A DNA stretch of 25,780 nt. It comes from Pseudomonadota bacterium. GTDB lineage: Bacteria; Pseudomonadota; Alphaproteobacteria; CACIAM-22H2. Both the position numbers and the translations under genes were made by a program. Position 1 is the stretch's first letter; every line of letters begins with the position of its first letter. A model generated the notes under the pieces. The model was not told where the DNA came from. It made no database searches and saw only the letters and a list, made by a program, of their open reading frames with translations. This document shows positions 1 to 7,466 of this stretch, piece after piece. The stretch covers positions 1 through 25,780 of the forward strand of contig JAIUNH010000002.1 in the NCBI GenBank assembly GCA_020161965.1, given 5' to 3'.

Positions 1-1
1 G

Positions 2-511
2 CAGGTGCTGAACGGGCTGGGTCTGGTCGAGATCGACCCGAACAAGGGTGCGCGGGTGCGCCATCTTTCGCCCGCCGAAGTCGATCAGGCCTGCCAGATC
101 AACCAGGCGCTGGAATCCTTCGCCGCGCGTTTGCTCGCCGAAAGCGCCTCGCCGCACCAAATCCGCGTGCTGCGCGAGATCGACAAGCGCCATCAGCAAG
201 CCTATCGCGACGGCGATGTCGATGCCTTGAGCAGCGCCGGGCGCGATTTCCATTTCGCGATCTACCGCTTCATCCGCAATCCCTTCGTCACGCGCACGGC
301 GATCGTCCACACGACGCTCGCCTTCGTGAACCGGCGCGAAGTCGGCTTCAGCCAAGCGCGCCTCGACGCGATTTGCGCCGAGCACACCGAAATTCTCGAC
401 GCGATCGAGGCCCACGACCCCGATCGCGCAGCAAAACACGCTTTCGAGCATGCGCGCTCCTGCACCGACGATCTGGTCGATCGCGTGTCGAAGCGCCCGC
501 CCCATCACTGA
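2..511 (+). CDS. FCD-domain GntR-family regulator, 5' partial
   Basis: The reading frame is open from the window edge to a TGA, so the N-terminal winged helix-turn-helix lies outside. The first visible residues (LNGLGLVEIDPNKGARV) match the wing at the end of a GntR DNA-binding domain. The rest is a helical FCD ligand-binding domain. Its metal-binding histidines appear in RDFHFAIYRF, CAEHTEILDAI and the C-terminal KHAFEHARS. FCD regulators bind small carboxylates or sugars and usually repress the neighbouring catabolic operon. The next gene starts 64 bases downstream on the same strand, so this protein is the likely regulator of the ABC importer and sialidase-like genes that follow, and may be co-transcribed with them. 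The ligand cannot be read from the sequence. The internal GTG at position 5 is not the true start. Confidence 0.88.
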   Translation, partial: QVLNGLGLVEIDPNKGARVRHLSPAEVDQACQINQALESFAARLLAESASPHQIRVLREIDKRHQQAYRDGDVDALSSAGRDFHFAIYRFIRNPFVTRTAIVHTTLAFVNRREVGFSQARLDAICAEHTEILDAIEAHDPDRAAKHAFEHARSCTDDLVDRVSKRPPHH

Positions 512-575
512 CACGCGAAACGGCGCACGGCCCGAACGGCCGGCGCCCCAACGACGACAAGGGAGGAACCGAACG

Positions 576-1892
576 ATGAAAACCACGATGACGCGCCGCG
601 CGCTCGCGGCCACGACCGCGATAGCCTTGGGGCTTCTCGCCACCTTCACGAACGCGCCGGCGAACGCGCAAGCCCAGAATCGCGAAGTCACGATCATGGG
701 CCTCGAAGTCCATCTCAACAATCTGCGCGCCCAGGGCTTCGCCAAGGGCGGCGTGGATACGCTGGCCGATTTCGAGCGCGACGTCGCCAAGGTGAAATTC
801 AACGTCGGCACGACCAACGTGCTGCAGGAAGGGCTGCAGCGCATCGGCCTGCTGAACCGTTCGGAAGAAGACCTGATCTTCGTAAACTTCGCCGACGCCA
901 ATGTGCGCCTGCGCAGCTTCCTCCAGCCGCTCAACGACTACGTCGCCAAGGAACCGATCGCGGGCTTCCCGCAAGCCTGGTCGCCGGGCATGGTCGCGGC
1001 CTCGACGCTTGGCAACCAACTTTACATGGTGCCGTTCCGTTGCGGCACCTTCACGATGTGGACGAATACGGAGAACGCCAAGTCGGTCGGCATATCGGGT
1101 GTACCCAAGACACCTGAAGAACTCTATGAGCAAGCCAAGGCCGGCACGTTCACCCGCCCCAACGGCGAAAAGGTGTTCGGCTTCGGTCTGCGCGGCGACA
1201 AATGGTCGCTGAATGAAGACTACGCGATGGCCGTGCGGATGTTCGGCGGCGATCTAGTAACGCCCGACATGAAGGTCGTGCTGAACGAAGCGGGCTCCGT
1301 CAAGGCGGCCGAGATGCTGCGCCGGATGTACGTGGAAGGCATCATTCCGCCGAACTGGGCCACGCTCGACGGCTCGTCGTTGATCCAGCTGTTCCGCGAA
1401 GGCCGCATGACGATGGCGTTCGGCGCGTCGAGCTGGGGCGCGCAATTCGAAGGCGGCGAGTCGAAGGTGAAGGGCATCACCATTCCTTCGCACGTGCCGC
1501 TGTCGCGCGATTTGTGGACCGATAAGGTGACCTACAGCCCCAGCATCGTCTGGTTCTGGGGCATCGGCATGTTCAAGGGCGCCACCGACAAGGATGTCGG
1601 CTATCAACTGATCCGCCATATGATGAAGCCCGACGTGCAGCGCGAAGTCGCCAAGAACGGCAACGGCCCCTGCACGGCCGAACTGTTCACCGAAATGGCG
1701 AAGACCCAGCCGGTGATGAAGATCGCGCAAGAGATCTTCGCCGTTTCCCGCACGCCGCTGCCCGCCCATCCGCGTATGGGTCAGGTCCGCGACCTGATCG
1801 GCGAGACGTTGCAGAACATCGTGGTCAACGGCGTGCCGGCCAAGGCCGAGCTCGACAAGGCCGCCGCTCAGATCCGCGGGATGCTCGATTGA
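576..1892 (+). CDS. Sugar-type ABC transporter substrate-binding protein
   Basis: The 438-residue product is a periplasmic solute-binding protein of the family-1 (CUT1-like) type. The ATG at 576 is chosen because GGGAGGA (561-567) lies at good spacing and the product begins with a typical signal peptide: MKTTMTRR, a hydrophobic stretch, then ANAQAQ as the likely cleavage region. Upstream in-frame starts would bury this signal. The mature part has the usual alternation of conserved segments, for example LYMVPFRCGTFTMWTNTE and FREGRMTMAFGASSWG. The last four bases overlap the first permease gene, so translation is probably coupled. Two CUT1-type permeases follow, which supports uptake of a sugar or sugar-acid oligomer. 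The adjacent sialidase-like genes suggest a glycan-derived substrate, but this is inference. Confidence 0.87.
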   Translation: MKTTMTRRALAATTAIALGLLATFTNAPANAQAQNREVTIMGLEVHLNNLRAQGFAKGGVDTLADFERDVAKVKFNVGTTNVLQEGLQRIGLLNRSEEDLIFVNFADANVRLRSFLQPLNDYVAKEPIAGFPQAWSPGMVAASTLGNQLYMVPFRCGTFTMWTNTENAKSVGISGVPKTPEELYEQAKAGTFTRPNGEKVFGFGLRGDKWSLNEDYAMAVRMFGGDLVTPDMKVVLNEAGSVKAAEMLRRMYVEGIIPPNWATLDGSSLIQLFREGRMTMAFGASSWGAQFEGGESKVKGITIPSHVPLSRDLWTDKVTYSPSIVWFWGIGMFKGATDKDVGYQLIRHMMKPDVQREVAKNGNGPCTAELFTEMAKTQPVMKIAQEIFAVSRTPLPAHPRMGQVRDLIGETLQNIVVNGVPAKAELDKAAAQIRGMLD

Positions 1893-2806
1893 GCCACGCA
1901 CACGCCAAACCCGCCGCGGGCCGGTATCGCTTCGACGCGAATACTTGGCTCGCGGCGGCCCTTCTCGGGCCCGTCGCGATCGTCCTGCTGGCGATCATCG
2001 TCGTGCCGTCGATCGACCTGTTGTTCATGTCCTTCACCGACGCATCGCCGGGTATGGACACCGAATGGGTCGGCTGGAAGAACTATGTCCGCATCCTGTC
2101 GAACCCCGATTTCCAGGCGGCGCTGATCCGCAACGTGATTTTCGTGGTCACGGTAGTCGGGCTCGAAATGCTGATCGGCCTTGGCATCGCGCTGCTGCTG
2201 GAAAATCCCCTGCCCTTACGCGGGCTGTGGATGGCGTTGATCGTCGCCCCTTATGCGATCAGCCCGATCGTCGCGGTCGTGATGTGGAAATACATGCTCG
2301 ACCCGAATTTCGGCGTCGTGAACTTCATGATGGGCAGTGCGGGATTCCCGACCGTCGCTTGGTTCACTTCCGCCGGCACGTCGATGGCGGGCATCATCAT
2401 CATCGCGGTGTGGAAGGAATTCTCCTTCGTCACCATCGTCAGCTTCGCGGCCCTCAAAGCCATCCCCAACGACTTCGTCGAGGCCGCGCGCATCGACGGG
2501 GCTGGCTACCCGCAGATTCTGCGCCACATCAAACTGCCGATGATCCTGCCCGCCTTGTCGATCGTGATGATGTTCCGCATCATCTACACGCTGCGCGAAT
2601 TCGCGATCGTCCATACGACGACCGGCGGCGGGCCCGGCACCTCGACCGAAATCCTGGCGCTCTATCTCTACAAGCAAGCCTTCCGCTACTTGAATTTCGG
2701 TACGGGGGCCGCGACCGGCTGGCTGATGCTTCTCGCCACGCTGCTGCTCGCGGGCTTCCTGGTACGTCGCACCTATCGCGGCATGTTTACGGAGCGCTAC
2801 CGGTGA
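1889..2806 (+). CDS. ABC transporter permease, MalF/UgpA type
   Basis: The 305-residue product is an inner-membrane permease of the binding-protein-dependent sugar class. Several hydrophobic spans are visible, including LLGPVAIVLLAIIVVPSI near the N-terminus and ATGWLMLLATLLLAGFLV at the C-terminus. The cytoplasmic EAA loop that docks the ATPase is EAARIDGAGYPQILRHIKLP (about residues 200-220). The start is a TTG inside ATTGA at the end of the binding-protein gene, a four-base overlap typical of translational coupling. It pairs with the next gene to form a heterodimeric channel. No ATP-binding gene follows, so the importer must borrow an ATPase encoded outside this cluster. Confidence 0.9.
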   Translation: MSHAHAKPAAGRYRFDANTWLAAALLGPVAIVLLAIIVVPSIDLLFMSFTDASPGMDTEWVGWKNYVRILSNPDFQAALIRNVIFVVTVVGLEMLIGLGIALLLENPLPLRGLWMALIVAPYAISPIVAVVMWKYMLDPNFGVVNFMMGSAGFPTVAWFTSAGTSMAGIIIIAVWKEFSFVTIVSFAALKAIPNDFVEAARIDGAGYPQILRHIKLPMILPALSIVMMFRIIYTLREFAIVHTTTGGGPGTSTEILALYLYKQAFRYLNFGTGAATGWLMLLATLLLAGFLVRRTYRGMFTERYR

Positions 2807-3639
2807 ATCTCCTGCTCCGTCTGGGCCGTCGCGGCATCCTCTTCGCCCTGCTCAGCGTCGCCGTGATCTGGTCGGCGTTCCCGATCGTCTTTCTGATCAT
2901 GGGCTCGTTCAAGCCGGGCGGGGAGATCTGGGCCTATCCGCCGTCGCTGCTGTTCGAGCCCACGCTCGCCTCGTATCGCGACTTGCCCACCCTCGCCCCG
3001 ATGTATCTGCCCAATCTGTGGAACAGCGTGGTCGTGACGATCGTCACAACGCTCGCCACACTAGCGCTGTCGGTGGGTGCCGCGTTCGTGTTCTCGCGGT
3101 TGCGCGCGGGCTGGCTGAAAGGCCCCGCCCTGCTTGTCATCCTCGTGCGTATGTTCCCGCCGATCATCGTCATCATCCCGCTCTACCCGGTCTTCGCCAA
3201 TCTCGGCCTGCTCGATACGCTGACCCCGCTGGTGCTCGCGGGCATCGCCTTCTCGGTCAGCATTTCGACATTGCTGTTGAAGACCTTCATCGACGACATC
3301 CCGATCGAGTTGGAGGAAGCCGCGCAGATCGATGGCTGCGGGCGCGTGGAGGCGTTCGTTCGCGTAACACTGCCGTTGGTCACGCCCGCGATCGGTGCCA
3401 TCGGCCTGTTCGTCGCGATCACGATCTGGAACGACTATCTGTTCCCGCTCGTCTTCACCTCGACCGAGGCGCGCACGGCACCGGTGGCCATCGCCATCGC
3501 GATCAACAATCCCGACGGCGTCAAATGGGGCGCGCTGCTGGCGATGTCGACCATCCATCTCGCCCCGATGCTCGCCCTCGTGATGCTGCTCTATCGCCAA
3601 CTCGTCACGGTGATGACGGTCGGCGCGGTCAAAGGCTGA
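2803..3639 (+). CDS. ABC transporter permease, MalG/UgpE type
   Basis: The 278-residue product is the second channel subunit. The GTG at 2803 overlaps the stop of the first permease as GTGA, giving the usual length for this family. The protein opens with a hydrophobic span (GILFALLSVAVIWSAFPIVF) and the MGSFKPGGEIW region seen in MalG-like proteins. The EAA loop is EEAAQIDGCGRVEAFVRVTL. About six membrane spans can be picked out. A longer open frame runs back to 1945, but that part is out-of-frame read-through of the first permease and is not coding. Both permeases and the binding protein form one importer; the substrate is unknown. Confidence 0.9.
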   Translation: MNLLLRLGRRGILFALLSVAVIWSAFPIVFLIMGSFKPGGEIWAYPPSLLFEPTLASYRDLPTLAPMYLPNLWNSVVVTIVTTLATLALSVGAAFVFSRLRAGWLKGPALLVILVRMFPPIIVIIPLYPVFANLGLLDTLTPLVLAGIAFSVSISTLLLKTFIDDIPIELEEAAQIDGCGRVEAFVRVTLPLVTPAIGAIGLFVAITIWNDYLFPLVFTSTEARTAPVAIAIAINNPDGVKWGALLAMSTIHLAPMLALVMLLYRQLVTVMTVGAVKG

Positions 3640-3648
3640 TTGGAGAAC

Positions 3649-4725
3649 ATGACAAACGCAATTCCGCTTTGGGATAAGGCGAAGCCGTTTCCGCCTTCGG
3701 ATACGACGATCGTTCCGGGTATCCGCTATTCGCTGGTCCATCGCCAGACGCCCGATTTCGAATTCCTGCACGAACCGCGCCTCGCCCATGACGGCAAGAC
3801 GCTCTACGTGAACTTCTCCAACGCGCCCAAGCTGGAAAGCGAACCTGCCCAGGTAATGCGCGGCCGGCGCAGCACCGATGGCGGCAAGACGTGGTCCGCG
3901 ATCGAAGTCGTCGCCGGCGGTTTCGCCGACGGCAAGCGCCGCCACGAAACGGCGCCGCTGCTGGCGCGCGAAGATGGCGTGTGGGCATTGGTCGGCCGCT
4001 ACGATTTCGGCAGCAAAAGCGCCTTGGGCATGGAAATTTGGCGCGAACATCCGGCGACGAAGCAATTCGCGCCCGTGTCCGACGGCATGGTCGCGCCCGA
4101 TTTCATTCCCTTCGTGTTGCCGCAGCGTCTGGCGAACGGCAACTGGATCGTCGGCGGGCATCTGCAGAAGGTGACGCGCGCCGCCGTCGCGATCAGCGAC
4201 GGCGACGATCTGTTGCGCTGGCGCATCGTGCCGCTGCAGGATGACATCCATCCCGGCTTCCCGGAAACCACCTTGGCGGTGCAAGGCAACGACGTGCTGG
4301 CCGTCGTGCGCCCGGAGAAATCCCCCAACAGCATGGCGCTGGCATCGGTCAGCCGCGACGGCGGGAACAGCTTCTCGAAATTGCTGCCGACCGATTTGCC
4401 GATGGAAGAAAGCAAGCCCTTCGCGGGCACGCTGTCCAACGGCCGCTCGTACCTTATTTGGAATCACGGCAAGGAACGGCGCAACGAATTGTGGATCGCC
4501 GTGACCAAGCCCGGCGCGCTTTATCCGTTCGAGAAAGTCTGGCGCTTGGTCGGCGGTCCGGCCGAGGCCCTGCCCGCCGGTCTTGCCGAAATCGGCGAGA
4601 CGGCGCCCGCGCATAACTGGGCCTATCCCGAAGCGGTCGAACACGACGGCACGCTCTATGTCGTGTTCTCGCTCAACAAGCGGCATTGCTACATGGCGGC
4701 GGTTCCCGTCGCCGCTCTCACCTGA
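3649..4725 (+). CDS. Sialidase-like BNR/Asp-box protein, copy 1
   Basis: The 358-residue product belongs to the sialidase/neuraminidase-like beta-propeller superfamily. Two Asp-boxes (S-x-D-x-G-x-T/S-aromatic) are clear: STDGGKTW at residues 75-82 and SRDGGNSF at 235-242. A weaker one may lie near 183. No signal peptide is visible, so the protein is probably cytoplasmic and would act on imported material. The ATG at 3649 follows GGAG at rather short spacing. A TTG at 3640 is an alternative start that adds three residues. The gene lies ten bases after the permease gene, in the same apparent operon, and is followed by a divergent paralogue with the shared pattern PLWD..K, S(L/M)VHR and FLHE near the N-terminus. 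The fold is well supported. Sialidase activity is not: related bacterial proteins act on other sugar acids or are uncharacterised. Confidence 0.8.
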   Translation: MTNAIPLWDKAKPFPPSDTTIVPGIRYSLVHRQTPDFEFLHEPRLAHDGKTLYVNFSNAPKLESEPAQVMRGRRSTDGGKTWSAIEVVAGGFADGKRRHETAPLLAREDGVWALVGRYDFGSKSALGMEIWREHPATKQFAPVSDGMVAPDFIPFVLPQRLANGNWIVGGHLQKVTRAAVAISDGDDLLRWRIVPLQDDIHPGFPETTLAVQGNDVLAVVRPEKSPNSMALASVSRDGGNSFSKLLPTDLPMEESKPFAGTLSNGRSYLIWNHGKERRNELWIAVTKPGALYPFEKVWRLVGGPAEALPAGLAEIGETAPAHNWAYPEAVEHDGTLYVVFSLNKRHCYMAAVPVAALT

Positions 4726-4739
4726 AAACGAGGATGATG

Positions 4740-5834
4740 ATGGCGAACGATTTCTATCCGCTGTGGGACGACAAAGCGAAACTGCCCGCCCCCGGCAAAG
4801 TGCCGTTCCTCGACAGCGTGACCCATTCGATGGTCCATCGCGCGATCGCGGGCGAGCAGCAATTCCTGCACGAAAGCTCGATCGCCGTGCATGACGGTGA
4901 ATTGGTCGTCTCTTTCGCCAACGATCCGGTCGACGAGAACAGCGCCGAGGGCATTACCCGCGCGCGCCGGTCGAAGGATTTCGGTCTGACTTGGACGGCG
5001 CCCGAGATGGTGGCGCCCGGCGTCGATGGCCGCGAATGCGACAATCATGCGCTGCTGCATTCGTATAACGGCGTGTTGCGTTGCTATGCCGCGCGCTGGG
5101 CCGGCGGCATCCAGTCGGACGGCAAATGGCATCCGCTGCCGTCGATGCGCGCCGTGCAGTTCGTGTGGGAGCCGGCCAAGAAGGCGTGGCGCGAAACCGG
5201 CGTCACGATCCCGAATTTCCTGACCATGCACGGTCCCCAGCGCCTGAAGAACGGCGGCTGGATCATCGCGGGCGAAATCGGCTTCGAAACGCCGGCGGCT
5301 GCGATCTGCGACGACGACAAATTCGAAACTTGGAAAGTCGTGCCGATCCAAGCACCCAAGGTGCTGAAATTCCCCGAGCCGACGATCATCGTCGACGAAG
5401 ATCGCTTGGTCGCGATCATCCGCAACGAGTTCGTGCTCGGGCCGCCGCAGACCCAGGCGCTGGTGTCGGAAAGCCTCGACCACGGCAAAACTTGGTCGAT
5501 GGCGAAGCTCGCCAATCTGCCGATGGTCGCATCGAAACCCTTCGGCGGCATCCTATCGACCGGCCAGCGATTCCTAGTGTCGAACTATCCCGAGCCGACG
5601 TCGCGGCGCGGGTGCCTGACCATCGCGGTCAGCAAACCGGGCGAGAAGAAATTCTCGATGCTGCGCACGATCCGCCAGGGCATTCCGCCCGTGCAGATCC
5701 CCGGCCTGTGCAAGGAACCGCAATGGTCCTATCCCTACGCGATCGAGCATCAGGGGACGCTTTACGTCACCTACTCGATCAGCAAGGAGGATTGCGCGAT
5801 GTCGGCAATTCCGCTGGCAGCGTTACGCGCCTAA
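4740..5834 (+). CDS. Sialidase-like BNR/Asp-box protein, copy 2
   Basis: The 364-residue product is a second beta-propeller protein of the sialidase-like superfamily, with Asp-boxes SKDFGLTW (residues 78-85) and SLDHGKTW (245-252). It shares N-terminal landmarks with the gene before it (YPLWDDKAKLP, SMVHR, FLHE) and the C-terminal pattern of WSYPYAIEHQGTLYVTYS against WAYPEAVEHDGTLYVVFS. The two therefore arose by an old tandem duplication and have since diverged. Three in-frame ATGs occur at 4734-4742. The last is preferred because AGG at 4731-4733 sits six bases before it. There is no signal peptide. It is the last recognisable gene of the operon; a broken PAS-gene region follows. Confidence 0.8.
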   Translation: MANDFYPLWDDKAKLPAPGKVPFLDSVTHSMVHRAIAGEQQFLHESSIAVHDGELVVSFANDPVDENSAEGITRARRSKDFGLTWTAPEMVAPGVDGRECDNHALLHSYNGVLRCYAARWAGGIQSDGKWHPLPSMRAVQFVWEPAKKAWRETGVTIPNFLTMHGPQRLKNGGWIIAGEIGFETPAAAICDDDKFETWKVVPIQAPKVLKFPEPTIIVDEDRLVAIIRNEFVLGPPQTQALVSESLDHGKTWSMAKLANLPMVASKPFGGILSTGQRFLVSNYPEPTSRRGCLTIAVSKPGEKKFSMLRTIRQGIPPVQIPGLCKEPQWSYPYAIEHQGTLYVTYSISKEDCAMSAIPLAALRA

Positions 5835-5886
5835 GAAGCGCCCGGACGACCAACGCCGAAGCCCGCCGAAGTCGCCTGAGCGGACG

Positions 5887-6015
5887 CTACGACGCGATCA
5901 GCGTCGACGGCTCGATCGTTTTGAAAAACCCATCGACGTTTTGCCCGTCGCTCGCCAGCGGCAGGATCAGGCGTACGTAGCGGAAACGCTTGCCTTCGAT
6001 CGATACGTAATCGCG
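5887..6015 (-). pseudogene. C-terminal fragment of a PAS-like protein
   Basis: On the minus strand, the last 42 codons before a TAG read RDYVSIEGKRFRYVRLILP and then LASDGQNVDGFFKTIEPS. This is the end expected of the short alphaproteobacterial PAS_5-type proteins: an E-G-x-R-x-R-Y-x-R-L-x-L-P-L strand followed by D-G and a final hydrophobic strand. Upstream in this frame the sequence is only the antisense of the opposite-strand PAS gene, so the N-terminal three quarters are missing. The break lies at about 6016, two bases from the start of the plus-strand PAS fragment. It is best read as a remnant left by a rearrangement. The family call rests on motif memory only. Confidence 0.5.
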
Positions 6016-6017
6016 TC

Positions 6018-6443
6018 GTGCAAGGCTGGGTTTCGGAAATCGCGCCGCGCCTTTTGCCGATGAGCATGTGCTATCGGCGCACGCCCGAAGGCGGCTACAT
6101 CTATAGCCTTGTTGGCGACGAGCTTGGCGAATTGCTGCTGGAAGACCCGCGCGGCACGGTCGTGATGCACTTGGTATCCGAACAGGAAAGGCAAGCGCGC
6201 TACGATGTGATCGATAGAGCGATCGACCAAGGGACGCCGTTCTGGCTCGCGACGCTTTCGACGCTAACTGACGGCACGCAGATCCCTGTCGGACGCATCG
6301 GTCTTCCGGCAACCAACGGCGAACGTCAAGTCCTGCTCATGCTGTATTTTCTGAATCAAGACTCGCTTCCGCCGGATGCGAAGTTCGCAACCTTCGCCAA
6401 ATGGGACAATGATTCTTTGGTTTGGCTTTCGAATTTTTCTTAG
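6018..6443 (+). CDS. PAS_5-like protein, N-terminally truncated
   Basis: The 141-residue frame starts at a GTG without a visible ribosome-binding site. It begins abruptly at APRLLPMSMCYRRTPEGG, which resembles the point about 25-30 residues into a PAS_5-type protein (..dP.diP.lLP...). It continues with YIYSLVGDELGELL and ends with PVGRIGLPATNGERQVLLM, matching the core and last strands of that fold. The missing N-terminus and the opposing PAS fragment ending at 6015 suggest a damaged gene. Start codons at 6060 or 6066 could still give a shorter product. Proteins of this family are small single-domain sensors of mostly unknown signal. Base composition falls toward the 3' end, unlike the catabolic genes around it. 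Confidence 0.5.
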   Translation: MQGWVSEIAPRLLPMSMCYRRTPEGGYIYSLVGDELGELLLEDPRGTVVMHLVSEQERQARYDVIDRAIDQGTPFWLATLSTLTDGTQIPVGRIGLPATNGERQVLLMLYFLNQDSLPPDAKFATFAKWDNDSLVWLSNFS

Positions 6444-6543
6444 CCGACGCGATCAAACTTGCGTCGCAAACGAGCTCGAGCATATGCTTGAGATAATTTT
6501 TTAACGTTCCCTTGCAGAACTCACGCGCAGCGAATTTCTCCAT
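6337..6543 (-). CDS. Possible small protein of unknown family
   Basis: A 68-codon frame starts at an ATG at 6543 preceded by GAGGG at about six-base spacing on the minus strand. The first 35 residues (MEKFAAREFCKGTLKNYLKH and on) look like ordinary protein. The second half overlaps the end of the plus-strand PAS frame and is compositionally odd. I do not recognise it. It may be the start of a lost gene in a decayed region, or chance. Confidence 0.2.
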   Translation of the reverse strand: MEKFAAREFCKGTLKNYLKHMLELVCDASLIASAKKNSKAKPKNHCPIWRRLRTSHPAEASLDSENTA

Positions 6544-6695
6544 TAAAAGCCCTCATTGTTCCGTCTTCGGCATGCCACTTCGAATAAGAGTGCAGAATGC
6601 GGTGCCTTAATTTCAATTGCGCCGAAACCCGAAGCTGAACTTCCAGGGCGGGGTTCTTCATTTTCTCGCGGCGGCGAGCGTCCCTCGCCCGCATG
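6444..6695. other. Lower-GC intergenic region
   Basis: This 252-base stretch between the truncated PAS gene and the end of the SDR gene is visibly richer in A and T (for example AATTTTTTAACG around 6495) than the surrounding operons. It holds the start of the doubtful small minus-strand frame and, at its right end, a hairpin that may end the SDR operon. No insertion sequence, RNA gene or repeat is visible in it. Confidence 0.6.
6673..6689 (-). terminator. Hairpin just after the SDR operon
   Basis: GGCGAG (6673-6678) and CTCGCC (6684-6689) form a six-pair stem with a five-base loop, seven bases beyond the SDR stop codon on the minus strand. No clear T-run follows. It may be a weak or Rho-assisted terminator, or an mRNA-protecting stem. 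Confidence 0.35.
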
Positions 6696-7451
6696 TCAGG
6701 GCATGAATTGCCCGCCATTCACGTCGAGGATCTGGCCGGTGATGTAACCGGCCAGCACCGGCGAAGCGAGAAAGACGACCGGATAACAGCAATCCTCGGC
6801 CCGGCCCAGGCGGCCCATCGGGATCGTCTTGCGCATGGTCTCGAGCATGTCGGGCGACGTCGACGCGTGAAAGGGCGTTTCGATCACGCCCGGCGCCATC
6901 GCGTTTACGCGGATGCCGGCGGGCGCGAACTCCTTGGCCATCGAGCGCGTCAGGCTGTGCACCGCCGCTTTCGCCGCCGCATAGAGTCCCGACCCCGGCG
7001 CCCCGCCGTTGCGCCCGGCGATCGACCCGGCATTGACGATCGACGCCGCCGCCGATTTGACGAGATAAGGGTACGCTGCGCGTGCGGCTTCCGCCACGCC
7101 GCGCACGTTCAGCGCCATCACGTCGTCGTAGATCGCGTCGTCGAACGCCTCAAGCCGCGTGCGCCCGACCAGTGCCCCCGCATTGTTGACCAGCACGTCC
7201 AACCCGCCGAGGGCGGCGGCGGCTTCATCGACGATCTTCGCCGCGGCACCGCGCTTCTTCAAATCGCCCGATACGGCCGCCACGGCGCCGATCGCCGCCG
7301 CCAGATCGGCAGCACCCGCCTTGTTGCTGGAATAATGGATTGCGACACGCGCACCGCATTGCGCGAACGCGCGTGCACTTGCCGCCCCGATACCCGAGCT
7401 GGCGCCGGTGACGAGAACGCGCAAACCTTCGACGCCGAGATCGAGAGCCAA
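6696..7451 (-). CDS. SDR-family NAD(P)-dependent oxidoreductase
   Basis: The 251-residue product is a classical short-chain dehydrogenase of the FabG-like type. It shows the nucleotide-binding TGASSGIG (residues 15-22), NNAG (89-92) and the full catalytic tetrad N115, S143, Y157 and K161 (YAAAK). It ends with the usual GQILDVNGGQFMP. The start is a TTG at 7451 eight bases after a G-rich Shine-Dalgarno; a nearby ATG at 7459 is in the wrong frame. It lies 15 bases after the ABC ATPase gene and is probably the last gene of the operon that begins with the PrpD-like gene. It likely oxidises or reduces a hydroxyl/keto group of the imported compound. The substrate cannot be told from the sequence. 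It is soluble and probably tetrameric. Confidence 0.92.
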   Translation of the reverse strand: MALDLGVEGLRVLVTGASSGIGAASARAFAQCGARVAIHYSSNKAGAADLAAAIGAVAAVSGDLKKRGAAAKIVDEAAAALGGLDVLVNNAGALVGRTRLEAFDDAIYDDVMALNVRGVAEAARAAYPYLVKSAAASIVNAGSIAGRNGGAPGSGLYAAAKAAVHSLTRSMAKEFAPAGIRVNAMAPGVIETPFHASTSPDMLETMRKTIPMGRLGRAEDCCYPVVFLASPVLAGYITGQILDVNGGQFMP

Positions 7452-7466
7452 GTTTCCATCCCCCCT

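Noticed and set aside
1945..2802. Long open extension upstream of the second permease
   Set aside because: It is read in another frame across the first permease gene, is rich in Arg/His/Asp and lacks membrane spans. The GTG overlap at 2803 gives the normal permease length.
3061..4686. 541-codon open frame on the minus strand
   Set aside because: It is antisense to the permease and sialidase-like genes, has a repetitive Arg/Asp/His-rich composition, and is typical of shadows in high-GC DNA.
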